64,000 bases of DNA from Typhlomys cinereus (lineage: Eukaryota; Chordata; Mammalia; Rodentia; Platacanthomyidae): NCBI GenBank assembly GCA_023101885.1, contig JALPQD010000930.1, positions 248,001 to 312,000 of the forward strand, given 5' to 3'. A program made the translations under genes and the position numbers. Below the pieces are notes generated by a model. It saw only the letters and a program-made list of their open reading frames with translations, was not told the DNA's origin and searched no databases. Below, in pieces: positions 1 to 13,009 of the stretch; the stretch's first letter is position 1; each line of letters starts with the position of its first letter.

Positions 1-1399
1 TAATTAGTACTGGAGAATCCTGCAGTGTGTATGTGGGGGGTAGGGACGGGCTGAAAGCGAAGATTTGCACACAAGAAAAGTTTCTACTATGCCAGATTTC
101 AGCCAGAACTCTGGCCTGGTACAGAGCTGTGTTTGTTTGGTTTGGTTTGGTTTCTCCTGGCTGTGGCACCAGGCGTGCATTCCTTTCCCGGAACAGCCTC
201 ATCCAATAGATAGTCTGGCCACAGCACTTCTCTACCTATCTACAAGTCTTTTTTCATTTTCATTTTTTCACCCATCAAACAGAAAAATCCAAGATGAGGA
301 TCACTTTTCACAGCTTACTGAAAAGGCAGTGGTCATTTTTCTCTATCTGCTTGCTGCTCCGTTTGTCTTCCAAACAGATTTCTCATGCTCTCTCCAAATC
401 AAGCCAAGGATGTTTGCCTCATGTGACTCCCAAAGGAAGTGCGTTTTGGCAGAGACTCGCCTGCTTTGTGCTTTGGGAATAAGCGCCTCACCGACAAAGG
501 TCAGTTCAATCCATTCCTCTGGGTGAAGTCAGTCGACAAGCCCTTATTAAATACACAATAACAGTGACAACCACGCCACCTAGTCTTGTGTTACTCACAG
601 CAGGAAGGACTTGGGCTCCTAAGCAGCTGCAAGGATTTTTTTTTTCATTTTACAAATATCAAAATTTTTACATTTCAAGTTCTGTTTGCTTCAGACTGAA
701 GTGGAGTTGGAAATTGTTGCTTATTTTTGTTTTATTTTACTTCCCATTGCCACCAGAAGCACAAAACAACTGAAACCATAGTCTTCATTTCTTTTAAAAA
801 GAAATGCTTATTTGGCCTTGAAAGTCCTGAAAATAAAAGCTGTTTCTCCCATCTAAACCACTGCCTTCTAAAGACCATTCTTTGTAAATTATTTTTTCAA
901 TATTCCCAAATTTCCTTCAAAGAGTCTGGCTAATATTTGAAAGTTGGTTTTTTTTGGTTTTGTGTTTTGTTTTTTCCAAAGCCTTACTCATTACCACATG
1001 CAAATTTCTTTCTGCCTGTAAAGATGTCTGCTATAGGCCAATTGGGAATTCTAGTGGAAGAATTTGAGTTTCTCATGGACAAATTTACCAGTTCCCGAAA
1101 GTATACACATGCATGCACACAAATGCAAACACATGCAAGCACATACACACATTCTCCTGGCACAATATATAATTTCTAAGCCAGACCTTCAATGACAAGT
1201 ACATTGTACAATTTAGCTTTTAATCTTTAAGGTTATCAAAACCACTGTGCCCCAAAGGCATGAGTGGGAATAATCCACACATATACCAGGAAGGTCTCCA
1301 AGATACATCTTTTCCAATTTCCCAGAACTTAGAGGCTGCAGGTGACTGTATTGTTTATTCACTTTTGCTCCTTTGATTATTGTTACCAGAAGAACTGCA
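1..1399. other. Unassigned, probably intronic sequence
   Basis: Mildly AT-rich, with several T homopolymers and a degenerate CA-rich stretch at 1103-1152. I see no gene. The 153-codon plus frame at 65-526 is low-complexity (F, S and L rich) and overlaps other open frames. Confidence 0.5.
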
Positions 1400-1578
1400 A
1401 TGTCAAGGGTTAAGACTCTTGGATCCCAGGTCCTATGTAAAAAATGCCAGGCAGAAATGGTGTTTCTAGTGAGTGGAGCCTGGGAAATCTCAGAGTGAAG
1501 CAAAAAGAAAGTAGAAGCAATCCAGGATGATTCCTGAAGTCACTCTTCGTCCTCCACAGGGATATATTGTACTCTCTG

Positions 1579-1611
<33 letters not shown>

Positions 1612-1630
1612 GTAAATAAATAAATAAACA
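1400..1630 (+). mobile_element. SINE, type B of the local B2-like family, internally deleted
   Basis: The body matches the other type B copies at 46216 and 53553: GGAGCCTGGGAAATC, then GCAATCCAGGATGATTCC, then GTCCTCCACAGGGA, then a (CA)15 run and an AAGTAAATAAATAAATAAAC tail. The head keeps only TCAAGGGTTAAGACTCT before jumping to GGATCCCAGG, so about 30 bases between the A and B boxes are missing. Confidence 0.8.
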
Positions 1631-2866
1631 GTTTTTTAAAAAAAATTAGACAATTTCTCTCCACCAGTCATATGTAGATATTGTTAAAGGACCTAAGAGA
1701 AAAATGACAGTCCCTTTCTCCATTCTGCAGACTTCCAACTTCTCAGTTCAGTCCCCAGAGCCAACTGCACTTTGCTCTCTTGACTGTTCGTGGCACTGAT
1801 ATTCACCTTCTTGTTTCCAAGTAATATGCACAGATTGCTTATAGTCTTTGTTGGTCGATTTCAGATCTAAGTGAGGATTTGGCTCGCTTGACCCATTTTC
1901 TGAATAGAATTATTGAGCTATTTTCAGCTACATTTTATGATGCTGCAAATATCGTTTGCAAATCTTCTCCAAAAGCATCATAATCACTACCCCTGTTTGT
2001 CTTGTCTGTCTTTGAATTTTTTTTTCTTGTTTTCCAAGTGACCTGTCTTATCAGATGGTCCTTTTCCTGGTGACCCTTCCTGATACTGCCCTCTTTCCTC
2101 GCACTGAGACAGCTCTTTCCTGTGCTGCAGGGTTTGATGTACTGCTTTCTGGATTCCTGTGTCTTCCTCTTACTTACTTTTGTTTTTGTTTTCTTCTTTT
2201 AAGTAGAACCCACTCAACAGCTCAAGAAAAAAAGATAATGGAAGTACAGGTTCTTGAGTTCTGGCACGTCAGGAAATGGCCTTTTCCTGTTCTTGCATTT
2301 GGTTAATATTTAGGGTGGATACTCCACTCGAAGTTCAATATTACCATCTCCCAGATTTTTCAAGTCATTGCTCTACTACTGGCCAACAGTCAGTGGCATT
2401 TGGGAAGTCTGCTTTGAATTTGTCCCACAAGTCTAGGTCAATTGACTGCCAAAAACCCGGCACTGCTGAATCTACAGCAATGCACAAGGATCTCCCACCT
2501 TTGAAGAACTTACAATAACAATAACAATGAAGGTAGGAAGCAAATGAGAAAGTTGTGCATTTCCCTGTTGTGAGAAATACAACGACCCAAAGGACTGAGA
2601 GTAGAGGCAATTCTTCTTGAGAACAGTTGGAGTGGCTGTACCACAGGTGTACCATGGACTTGAAACTTGAGGGGTGCTAGAGATGTCACAGGATAACTGG
2701 GGGCAGAGGCAGCAACACAAGGTGTGGGGATTGGAGATGGACTGAGATTGGACACTGCAGCAGTCACCCCACAGGGACTAGAGCCTGCGAAGGACCAGTG
2801 AGCACACCAAGTAGGTTTGGTCCTGTTCTTAGCTTATGATGATTATGATGATTCCTTTGCCTTTCT
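1631..2866. other. Unassigned sequence
   Basis: No gene or repeat recognised. Short overlapping frames at 2055-2767 are on both strands and look like chance. Confidence 0.4.
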
Positions 2867-2869
2867 CAC

Positions 2870-3178
2870 AGGGTGTGTGTATGGGTGTGTGCGCTATGAG
2901 TATGCACCACGTGTGTACATATGTATGACAATCCAAGGTGAACATCAAGCATCTTACTCAACCTCATTTTTTAAAACAGTCACACATTGAACCTGGAACT
3001 CGTTGATCTAGCTAGACTGAATGGCCAAGCCCTAGGAAACCTTCCTGCACCTCACCAACACTGGGCTTAAAGTTGCTTATGCCTGGCTTTTTATGTGCAT
3101 GCTAAGGATCTGAATTCAGGTCCTCACGATTAGTTTGGAGAAGTTTATCAATTGAGCCATCTGCCCAGTCCTCCTTTT
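2870..3178 (-). mobile_element. B3-like SINE
   Basis: Read on the minus strand it starts GGGCAGATGGCTCAATTG, continues with a box B-like CTGAATTCAGATCC, then has the B3-type middle (AACGAGTTCCAGGTTCAATG) and ends in a degenerate CA/TA-rich tail. Many mismatches from any consensus, so an old insertion. Confidence 0.65.
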
Positions 3179-3923
3179 TTCTGATTTAAGCTTATAAAAA
3201 GATTATTGTACTCCATGGAAAACTGACTCTCAGGATAGAAGTAAAGAAATCAGTTGGGAAGCTATCCTGGTCTGTGAGACAGGTATCGATGGCCTAAGAG
3301 GAGGAGTATGAGAATGACCAAGTTTGAGATACATTTAAGAAGCAGTCAAATAAGAAAGATGAGCGTTTTAAATGGGGTCGTTAACTGTATTTTATTTAAA
3401 GTGTATCCAAAGGCAATGGACAAAAGTGGTGATAAGTCTGTGTCATGTGTACTCATGATATTCTCTGCAACTTTCTGTGTGTTCGTTAAAAAGAATCATA
3501 GCACTAAGGCCCTAGCCAGGGAACTGTGTTTTGGAGGAAGATCGCTGTCTTTCCATTGGCAGACATTCAGGCAAACCTCTGCTTTCAGTTCTGTATCTCT
3601 GATGAGTCTCAATTCAGTCTCATGTCAGATTTCTTGAGCTGGGACAAATAGGTTTTGTGGGATCTTAAAGCATATACAATGTGGGGATCATCATAAAAGA
3701 AAACATTGTAAAATCAGAAATCCAAACAAGGTACGGAAATGTTAATTTTCTTATAATAAAAAAATGTTGTGAAAGCAGCATTTTTGAAAAAGATGACAAA
3801 ATTCCAGCAGCATTATAAAATTCAAAAAAGTGACAACTTTAATTCTCCTTTAGTTCATGTCCCATGTTTGCTTTCCTTCTTTTCTTTTTATTTTTTACTA
3901 CTCTCTGCTTCTTTATAACATAT
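3179..3923. other. Unassigned sequence
   Basis: Includes a 109-codon plus frame (3308-3637) with no recognisable domain and no supporting splice or start context. I regard it as chance. Confidence 0.4.

Positions 3924-3970
<47 letters not shown>
3924..3970. repeat. (CA)n microsatellite
   Basis: About 23 uninterrupted CA units, next to the (TG)n tail of the minus-strand SINE that follows. Confidence 0.97.
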
Positions 3971-3974
<4 letters not shown>

Positions 3975-4004
3975 TTTCTGTTAGTTGGATTTAATCTTTT
4001 TCTT

Positions 4005-4284
4005 TTGTGTGTGTGTGTGTGTATGTGTGTGTGTTTGAAGATATGAATTCACAAGGGTGCTTGAGTGTGTGGCCTGTGAGGACTCAAGAGTGACTGGAGA
4101 TAATCTTGGATTACTCTACCTCCTTATTATTTTGCTCTGAGGCTTCCCAGGTTCCATCTCCCAGAACCGGCATTGTAGGCTGCCCTACTGGCTCCTACAT
4201 TTTTTGTGTGGGATCTGGGGATCTGAACTCAAGGTCCTTTTGTTTGTGACTTTAACCTTTCACTGACTTATTTCTCCAGCCTGG
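4005..4284 (-). mobile_element. SINE, type B, old copy
   Basis: On the minus strand it begins CCAGGCTGGAGAAATAAGTC, has box B-like GAGTTCAGATCC and the type B body (GGGAAGCCTCAGAGCAAA, then AGTCACTCTTGAGTCCTC), and ends in a (CA)n tail at the low-coordinate side. It is more diverged than the copies at 46 and 53 kb. Confidence 0.7.
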
Positions 4285-5449
4285 ATTGAATTATTTTAAA
4301 TATATCAGTAGCTTAGAGATTTCTTCCAGCTCTATAACTCATTGTTCCTATCATGTAAATGAAGACCATCACCAATTTTTTGCCAATTTCTTTGTTCACA
4401 TGAATCTAATTTTTTCATTAATTATATTCTCAAATTATCCCAAAGCACATTCAAATTGTTCTTTCTCTTAATAAATTACCATCCTTGGATACCCTGAAAA
4501 TCTGTATGTCACTTTTTATCTCAGGAAAATTTCTACCTTACCAATTGTCATTTTTATCATTTTTGTTTCATATTCCTTTAAAATTTTACCTAAATTTTCT
4601 CTATTTCTAAATAAATACTCATAATACATATTTTATCTTATTCTATTTGGACATACACACACACAAACAACTTGATACTTACACTTATTTTAAATCATTT
4701 TGACTTCTATGGCAATCTGATTCATTTCTTACATATAGACTTTCTGTGTACTTCCTACAGACACTTTCTATTTAACCTATTTGGGCAATTTCTCATAAGA
4801 ATATGTATGGTGCATTTATAATTGTATGTAATTTATTACCAAGTATGTTTCTGACAAAGGAAAATTTCTCTTTTGATCAGACATGATGGGAACCAAATTC
4901 TTTTTTTAGTATTTATAAATCATGTGATTGGATGTATTCCCCACCAACTAACATATTTATCCTCCATGATCTCCATATTCCCTATCTGGGTACCATAGAA
5001 TACTTTCACACTTTTGTGTAACTTTTATCTCTATACCTTTGGAACACAGTGATAGCTGATACACTGGGTAATCCTTTCTGCGTTGGAATATGAAGTCACA
5101 TCTTGACTGTACACAGAAGTGCCTGAAAATTACATAGATACATTCTAGTAACCTTGCTCAATTGCATCTTCAATTCTTTCTTATACACATTTCCCCAAAT
5201 GCCTGTAACTTGTCCAAAACCATCATGAAAATAGTGTGATAGAAAGGAATCTGAATTAAAAAGAATAGTCTCAAATATTTGTGATTAAAATATTTTAACT
5301 TTGTAAAATTTAGAAAATTACACATCTATGAAGATGCACTATAGACACTTTTCCCAGGTCTTCTATCTCAGAATGGGACCATGCAGATGAGGGACTTTTA
5401 GATTTAAGCCTAGTTTTCTTACTGGACAGTTTGAGAGTGGCCAATTTGA
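4285..5449. other. AT-rich unassigned sequence
   Basis: Strongly AT-rich, with long T and A runs and no sustained ORF. It may include a decayed LINE, but I cannot align any part to a known element with confidence. Confidence 0.4.
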
Positions 5450-5805
5450 CCATTGAAGGATGAACCTTTGGTCATATCTGAGAAGAATTAATACTTAAGG
5501 CAAGTCGTGAGCAAACGTGGGAGATTGTCTGTTTTATGTTGAAAGATCAGGTTCATTCCCTGGGTAGGTAGATACAGATCTGAAGGCACATTGGCAAGTG
5601 AGGAAGTAGTCCCCTCTTGGCTCTTTCTGTGGATGTGGTATGGATAGATCCCTTAGCTCCTGACGTTGCTGATGAACTGTTACTGAGAATCTCTTGTTCC
5701 CCTGTGCCATGTATGTATGCATCCATCAGCAATGGGAAGATGAAACTAATATATCGTCTTTGCTACATTTTGTTCTGTTGTGGATAGATATGGCTAATTA
5801 GAAGA
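5450..5805 (+). mobile_element. MaLR-type LTR-like element, old copy 1
   Basis: Shares layout with 24690-25095 and 44668-45094: a GAAGAATTA/GAAGAGTTATTCAAT block, then TTCCCTGGGTAG, then TGGCAAGTGAGG, a TGTGGATGTGGTATGG block and a TGATGAACTGTTAC block. The family resembles rodent MaLR LTRs. The assignment rests on pattern memory. Confidence 0.45.
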
Positions 5806-7576
5806 GTAGCTTCTGGTCTCTTCTTGCTTGGGGAAGGTGGGAGTGTACAAGTGATAAGCATTTACTTGGTACCCTGTACAGAGGAGTTGGTAGTAAGCTA
5901 GCAGTGTTTGGGCATGGTCTTCCTTATAGCTCCCATTTCTCCATTTGGCATGACTATGTATGGGGGCCCTCTGAGGTCTGAGCTCCCCATCAGTTCTGTT
6001 GTGCCAGTCTGCTTTGTCACTCAGACATCCTCCCTGTGAGCATACAAATCACGGCTCTCAGGTAGAGAATCTCAACACTCTGACAGGATGCAGTCTAGGG
6101 CAATACAAGAATAGTGAAATAGACAGCAATGGCCAGCCATAATGCATAGTACCAGCGATTCAGCAAGACACACCTAGAATCATATTAACCCAATCTCCCT
6201 GTTCTAAGGCTATGGGAGCCTCACAGAAGAGGAAGCAGTGAGAACGTAAGAACCTAAAGATTATAAGGTTCACCTTTGCCAAGGTATCTCACCCAAGGCA
6301 GGACTGCTGCATCTAGGAACTCGGTGAAACTTGTCCTTACCAGAACTATGTAATGACTAACATACCAACATGTCCCCATAGAATATTGAGGAACTTAAGA
6401 GAGGTAAGAATAAACATTGGAAACCTTGGAGACTAAAGCTGGATGAATGAAGGGAAATGCCCTGATCAGTGGGATGGCCCGATGAGAGGCAACTTGATAA
6501 GCCACAAAGGCCTGAACCCTCACAAGAGTAGACAAGCCAGAGGGAACCCTGTGATCCTTAGAAGCATACAAGCAAGAGGGCTGGATTGATGGAAGAATGG
6601 GAGGGAGAGACAGTGGAGGGAAGAAGGGATAAGTGTCACAGTATGCTTGTAAAACTAGAAAAAAAAAACCACATAGCTCTCTCACCCTACCCAGTCACCA
6701 GCTGCCATCCCTATTTGCTCCTTAACTGTTTTGTATCTTACAGGCACCCTGGGGCCCTTAGTAGGAATCTCTGCTCTGATGAGACTTGTGATTCTAAGCT
6801 CCAAACAGCATTGTTTATAGCTTAGTCCTTGGAGTGGGCATTTTTGTTTTATTATGAATAAACATAGTGGATTAGCTTAGTGTATGTTACCTAGAGAGGA
6901 AAGATAGCAATGTGTACATAGTCTCCCCAATGTTAAACCCATTCAGATTGCAAAATACATTAACAAAAGCTCACATTTGCTAAAGTCCTATATTCCTCCC
7001 TCTTTGTTCCTGGGAATTCATGCTTCACCTAATCCTTCTTAGCATTTTAGAGAGGTGCTACAAGAAAAAAAGTTATCTGTGTTAGAGTCTTCTCTCCTGT
7101 GAATGTAAGTGATGTTTCAAGGTTGCCAATACCATGTTTTCTTCTTTCGTCTGGCCTCAGAAGAATTTGTACTAAATGTGGCTTGCGTCAATCTCACACA
7201 GTAGAAACTTCTCCTGGAAGATGGGAGAAGTCCTTATGGGCTGGGAACCGTATTACACTTTGAGAAGGTTTTTTCTCATTCAGTAAGTAGATGTGGGTCC
7301 TGAAGTCAGGCCTACACAGTTCTGTTCTCTCTTTCCAAGGTGGTTATTGCTCCACTACATCTACTTTTCTACAAGTTGTCTGGAGCTCACACAAGCTGGT
7401 CATGATCTTTAAAGGAAAGCCTGAGAATCATTAGGTCTCACGATGGACAACAGACCCTTTGAGAAATCAGAAGTTAATGTCCATCAAGCAAGAGGCTATT
7501 AGTTAAGGCTATTAGCTTTGGGGAGGCATGACACTAAGGATAAGTAATTTAGATTTCTAGATTTTAATTTCTGGAT
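5806..7576. other. Unassigned sequence, possible old L1 3' UTR pieces
   Basis: No gene. The stretch 6560-6670 has a G/A-rich tract followed by GTATGCTTGTAAAACTAG and A10, loosely like the end of the L1 3' UTRs at 32.7-36.2 kb, but too diverged to call. Confidence 0.3.
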
Positions 7577-7669
7577 TTTTCTTTTGTCTCTGGCATGTTG
7601 GGACTAAGACCCATCCCTTGCATATGCTGACTAAGAGTCACTAACCACTGAGTTACATCCCCAACTCTC
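7577..7669 (-). mobile_element. ID-like SINE
   Basis: The minus strand reads GAGTTGGGGATGTAACTCAG, then TGGTTAGTGACTC, AAGGGATGGGTCTTAGTCCC and an A-rich end: the tRNA-Ala-derived ID layout with recognisable A-box region and a decayed B box. Confidence 0.7.
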
Positions 7670-7814
7670 AATGAATATCTTTAAAAAGTCTGTAGTGTGT
7701 TAGACATTGGGTTGTCAAATTGTTATTGTCTAATTTAATAAATAATAATTAAATTAAATAAGTAATAGTTCATTGGGATGTATAAGTAAATTAATAGGAA
7801 ATAACTAGAGGTAT

Positions 7815-8213
7815 ATTGGGTGTTATAGTTTCTTATTTTGCTTCTGTGGCAAAGTACTTGGCAAGAAGCCAACTAAAGACACAGGGTTTAATCAACTCAC
7901 AATTCCAGGTTACAGTCCATTATTGCAGGGAAATAACAGCATCATGAGCTGGAGGGAGCTGGCGGGAGCTGGCCACACTCTATCCACTGCCAACAGCAGA
8001 ATGTAAGAAGGAACCCATGCATACTTGCCTGTGTTCAGCTACCTTTCTCCATTGTTTACGGTTCAGGAATGATCTCACTCACAGTTAAAATGGATTTTTC
8101 TACATCAATTGCAGTATCAAGATATTGCCCATAAACACGTTCAGAGACCAACCTTAACCTAGAGAATCTCACCTGGGTGTGCTCCAGAAACCTGCCTCAT
8201 AGGCAGCACTGTG
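7815..8213 (-). mobile_element. MaLR-type LTR, minus orientation
   Basis: Contains AGGTTACAGTCCATTATTGC and GGGAGCTGGCCACACTCTAT, blocks shared with the elements at 10655, 12050 and 30215. These are the reverse complement of the 3' half of MaLR-like LTRs. Confidence 0.55.
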
Positions 8214-8880
8214 AACCTCTGGATTTCTAGGAGATAATCTGTTCCCTTGCCTCTTCTACCTTCTTCAGGTCTCCTGTGTTACTTGTCACCTACTCCAATT
8301 CCATTATCAATCTCCCTCTCTGCTCTGATCCTTCACATTTTGTGGCCTAAGAACCCCTAGTGCCTACCTTGGGTACATTATGGGATTCAGGACAATCTTC
8401 CTATCTCAGGTTCTTTAACTTAATCACATTTACAAAATCCCTTTTATCATCTGAGACACATCATTCATGAGTTCAGGGGATTAGGAGGCTAGAATTCTGT
8501 TTACCAGAAAGGAGCTTCATGTCATAAAAAGTTTAAGGTTATTGTTAGCACAAGTGCAGAAATACAAACAGATATGCAAGGAAGAATCTCATAGGACAAG
8601 AAAGTCAATGGCATGTGCATAGATAGAAAACAGTAAGCCTCAGTGACCTCCTCAAGAGGCCAAGCAGGATTTGCATGCGGAATAAGATGAAAGCTACAAG
8701 ATCGGATAATTAACAACAACACTAACAAAGTTGGAAAGGTCTGTGGTAACCGTTATTCAGACGGCCTTGAAGGAACTGCTAAGAGATTTCGACTTTATAA
8801 TCAAGTTGAACTAATGAAGAATTTCATGCAGTTTAAAATGGCTGCTAATGCCTTGACTTGGGATGATCTTCAATATACTT
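8214..8880. other. Unassigned sequence
   Basis: No ORF or repeat that I can identify. Confidence 0.4.
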
Positions 8881-9011
8881 CTTCCTTCCTTCCTTCCTTC
8901 CTTCCTTCCTTCCTTCCTTCCTTCCTTCCTTCCTTCCTTCCTTCCTTCCTTCCTTCCTTCTTTCCTCCCTTCCTCCCTCCCTCCCTTCCTGTCTGTCTTT
9001 CTCTCCTCTCT
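8881..9011. repeat. (TTCC)n microsatellite with pyrimidine-only extension
   Basis: About 20 perfect CTTC units (8881-8960) followed by degenerate CCT/TCC sequence, all pyrimidine on the plus strand apart from a few bases. The glycine/arginine/lysine-rich and serine/phenylalanine/leucine/proline-rich frames across it are translations of the repeat. Confidence 0.97.
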
Positions 9012-9479
9012 TTCCTTTTTTTGCAATCCCAAGAAATACTGATCAAGTGCTTAGTTGTATGTTCCTCAACTGGGATTTGTCTGGTAGTATTCATAAGGAT
9101 TGTCATGTGGTTATAGGTTTGGGAGGTTGAGAACCACAAAAGTAGTACAATTCTCATCAGGGACACACTGTCAGGATGATCTGTCACTGTTGCCACTAAC
9201 TTTGGCCACTTAGCTGAGGTAGTGTTTTTCAGGTTTATCCACTGAAAACTTAATCTATTACTCCATTTCTATGCTTTTCTTTTTGTAAGAAAATTACTGT
9301 GAATGACCCACACTTAAGGAGGAGGAAATAGTGTTTTGTCTTCCTGAGGACTAAGTATGTACATAACTTTTTATTTTTTCTCTTTTTCTCTTTTTGATGC
9401 AATGGGAATTGGCCTATTCTCCACTTTTTATATATTTAATTATTTATGCATTTGCATCATAGTCATCCATATCTTTGCA
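9012..9479. other. Unassigned sequence
   Basis: Nothing recognised. AT-rich towards the L1 fragment that follows. Confidence 0.35.
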
Positions 9480-9715
9480 TGGCATAAGGGTACAATCCTT
9501 TTCGCTGCTGAATAGTACTCAGTTCATGAATGTACAGTGTACCTATCATTTACCTGCTGAGGAATATCTTCATTGCTTTCAATTTCTGACAGTTGTGGAC
9601 AAAGTTATAAAATATTTTTTTCTTAACTTTATTTATGTACATACGTGTTTCCATGCACATGTATACATAACGAAGGCACAGCTGTTGGATTATATGGTAA
9701 GACTACCTTGTAGGA
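9480..9715 (-). mobile_element. LINE-1 fragment, 3' part of ORF2
   Basis: Antisense matches to the usual L1 text: GCTGAATAGTACTCAGTTCA, TTACCTGCTGAGGAATAT and GCTGTTGGATTATATGGTAA in the expected order and spacing. Heavily mutated. The 132-codon plus frame at 9475-9873 runs antisense to it and is not a gene. Confidence 0.6.
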
Positions 9716-10654
9716 AAACAAATACCAACTATGTTGTCTTTCAAAGAGAGCTAAAAGGTTACTATGATGGTCCTCTGAAGGCTCTTGAATGGATTAAAAG
9801 CTGGAAGTTGCCTTTAGTGGAGAAACGGCAACAAATGTTTCTGGCCAGTGATGATGACTATCTGCAGCCATGAGTAAAGGGAAGGGATGAGAACCTTCCG
9901 AAAAGATCAGTGTTTCCTGGCCCTGATGAATTAAAAATATGGAATCCATAATGTAAGGGCTGATGGGTGTGACCGCTGGGCATCAGTTCAGGTCACTTAG
10001 TGAATGGAAACACAGAGCAGTGACCATTAGAGACTCGAGCATTAATCTGAAAGGGTTTCTCTGGTTTCTCCAGGAGTGACTGCCCAGGGAAACTTCATTA
10101 CACAATTGTACATGTGATTCCCAAGCTCTGAAATCAAACTTGTGTAGTAGGTAAGAAAGAAACAAAGTTGTAGAGAGGCAAAATGGTAAATTTTAACTGA
10201 ATAAACTGTCCCTTTTGGTTTAAGACGCACAGTTTCTGTTGAATTTCAATCTTAGCCATGGGATGCATGTGGTAAGTGACAGTGGCTTTACAATGAAGAT
10301 AGATATCTGCATCTCCATCCTTCTCTGTCTGATTGACTAAATCATTCTCCCTGCCAAGATGCATAACTCAGCTTTCATTCACCAACTATATTCTGAGCAT
10401 CCCCTCAGGTTACCACTACTGATATACTTCAGAGTCAAGAGAGAATTTGAATGCCATATGGTTGAGGTTAGTTGAACCTCAAAAATTCAATTACTGTCCT
10501 CTTATTGTATATCCATGATTATTGGAATAAGTAATGACTTCCTCTTTAAAAAGTGACAATTGCATTGCAATTCACAGGAATAGGCTCTTCCAAACCCCAA
10601 CATGAAGGCAATGTTGCCCTTTTGTTTTGTTTTGTTTTTCAAAATCTAATCATA
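9716..10654. other. Unassigned sequence
   Basis: Unique-looking, moderate AT content, a TTTTG-rich run at 10618-10637, no supported gene. Confidence 0.4.
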
Positions 10655-11047
10655 TATAAGTTCCATCTTCTCATTGCTGAATGAATACAGGATCAAAACA
10701 ACTTAGGGGAACTTAGCTTATTCTTGGCTTACTGGTTTGGTTACAGTACATTAACATGGTAGGAGAGTTCATACCAACCTCAGGAGCCAAGGGAACTGGC
10801 CACACCCTATCCACAGGAATTGCTGAAAAAGTAGCAAGCTTTCTCTCTTGCCAGTCTGCCAGACTGAACCACCTCTCTCCAACTTACCCGCTTGCCAAGG
10901 GAGTGGTCTCACCTGCTAGGAGCTATGTCTTTCCACATCAATTAGACAATCTCCCATAATGTTGATCAGGGTTTGCCTTAACTCCGCAGATGTGTCCAAA
11001 GGTTTAGCCTTCAATTGTGAAATCGACATCTTCAACTAACTGCCACA
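10655..11047 (-). mobile_element. MaLR-type LTR, minus orientation
   Basis: Contains GGTTACAGTACATTAACATG, GGGAACTGGCCACACCCTAT and CAATTAGACAATCTCCCATA, in the order found in the sibling at 7815 and 12050. Ends near ACTAACTGCCACA. Confidence 0.55.
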
Positions 11048-12045
11048 ATAGCTCTGATTCTCTGCCCCCCAAAATCAGCAAGAAATTCAGTCCTAGCCCT
11101 AACAGTCTTAAAAACACTCTTCCTCTCTCAGATATATGAAGTCTCAGGAGATGGGAATAAATCTGGGTCTAGGGATTTAGAAGGTTTGACTTTTTTCTTT
11201 TTTAAGAACAGGGACATTAAAAACTTTATTCAATAAATACAACAAATAATTTAAAAAATATAGTTCAATTCCAAAGCCAATTAAGAGGGGAGGAAGGTAG
11301 AAGGAAGGAAGGAAGCTAACCAATGGTTTGGTTGGACTGTTTCAGAAGGCATCACCTTTTGAAATTCTGATCAAAGGTTCTTGACCCATAAATTCATGGG
11401 CTTTGGAAGGCCTCTAAAGACTGGGATGTTACTAGTGTGGTAGCTCTAGGGCCTTGAGGCCAGTTCAGTCACTGAGATACCCATCAAGGGACTGCAGTGT
11501 TTTCTAGGGTACACAGACTCCCAGCCCTTTTATACCTTGCCACCTTGGTCAGCTGCTTTCCAAAGGACTCCGTACCATCCTCTCCTTGCCCCATCCCATT
11601 TTGGAAAGGTGCGATACTTTTGTGGTTACTTTAAAAAGCACAAAACTTCTACTCTATCTACCCTAGTACACAATCCACTGTTGATATCGCTAAATTAGGA
11701 CTTGTATTTCTGTTGACCAGACAGGAGAATGAGTGAGTTGAGCCAGTTAGCTTATACCTAGCTCTGAGCATACGGGGCAGCACTGTCCAACAATAACAAA
11801 TCTTTTCATTCATTGAGAAGAAATACGTTCATTATTTTAGGAGAATTCTCTCAAATTGCAAATGTATCAAACTAATATTTCAAAGGGACCATCACTGGCT
11901 TGTTGTATTCCATCCTAGTCCAAGCTCAGTGGAAGACCTTGTTTCATGGGAATAATATGAAGTCTGATAAAGCAGAATGCTTGGCATCCTCCTTTGGCCT
12001 CTATGCCACACTTGCACACACATGAGCATAAGAACCACACACCAC
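11048..12045. other. Unassigned sequence
   Basis: No ORF of note. A short GGAA-rich run at 11293-11315. Confidence 0.4.
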
Positions 12046-12372
12046 ACACACTATCTTGGCTTCATACCATCATTGCCACAATTAGGGCAAAAAGGGTACT
12101 TTTTTATTCCAGCTTTCAATATGTGGTTACAGTCCATTATAACAGGAGAGTTATCATCAGAGGCTGAGGGAACTGGCCACACCATATCCACAGGAAACAG
12201 CTGAAAGAGGAGAGGAAATTCTATCTTTAACTTATCTACTGGAAGTTGAGTCTTTACACATAAAAAAATCTTCTTTAGGCCTGCTCAGAGGCTTACCTTA
12301 TCAACAACAATAACACAAAAACCTTCATAGGTGTGTGCAAAGGCTCATCTCTCTTTTGTCAGGTTGCTACCT
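12046..12372 (-). mobile_element. MaLR-type LTR, minus orientation
   Basis: Carries GTGGTTACAGTCCATTATAA and GGGAACTGGCCACACCATAT, the same blocks as the elements at 7815, 10655 and 30215. Confidence 0.5.
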
Positions 12373-12423
12373 AAAAATAACTCAGTCTCTGTCTCTGTCT
12401 GTCTGTCTCTCATTCTTTTTCTG

Positions 12424-12425
<2 letters not shown>

Positions 12426-12471
<46 letters not shown>
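12426..12471. repeat. (CA)n microsatellite
   Basis: About 23 perfect CA units after a (TGTC)/(TCTG) rich lead at 12390-12415. Confidence 0.97.
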
Positions 12472-12474
<3 letters not shown>

Positions 12475-12579
12475 TAGATAAGAATATAAAGAATATATAA
12501 GGTCCATAAGCAATAGACTACTATTTTAAAGCTATTTGCCTACCTCTTCCAAATGTACACATGTAACGAAAATGGACTC

Positions 12580-12690
12580 TAAAGCTTGGTATGATTGCAC
12601 ACACCTATAATGCCCACACTTGGACAGTTGAAGCAAGAGAATCACAAGTTTATAGTCAACTTAGACAACACAGTGTTGTCACAAATAAAA
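12580..12690 (+). mobile_element. B1-like (7SL-derived) SINE
   Basis: Reads TTGGTATGATTGCACACACC, then TATAATGCCCACACTTGG, then AGCAAGAGAATCACAAGTTT and an A-rich end. This is the B1/proto-B1 left-monomer order with many substitutions. Confidence 0.65.
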
Positions 12691-12840
12691 AGAAGAAAAA
12701 TAAAGAAAATTCTAATTTTCAATCCTTCCATCTAAAAGACAATGGTAATTCCTGCCAACTTCAGGTAAAGGATAGTCATCACACTTCAGGAACAAAGGCT
12801 GAGTAGTGGAGGAAGTGATGCAGAGAAAAAAAAAAACCCT

Positions 12841-13009
12841 TCTGGCTAGTGAGTAGACTTGGTGTGTAAAGGCACTTTTCAGCCAAGCTTGACAGCCTGA
12901 ATTCAGTTCCCAGATGCCACATAAAGATGAGTGGAGAGAACCAATTCACAAAAATTGTCCTCTGAGTATACAAGTATGGTGGCTTGTACACGTTCTCTCT
13001 CTCTCTCTC

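Noticed and set aside
8811..9196. Frames encoding (KEGR)n and (FLPS)n repeats
   Set aside because: Direct translation of the (TTCC)n microsatellite.
9475..9873. 132-codon plus frame
   Set aside because: Its first half is antisense to an old L1 ORF2 fragment; no conserved motif.
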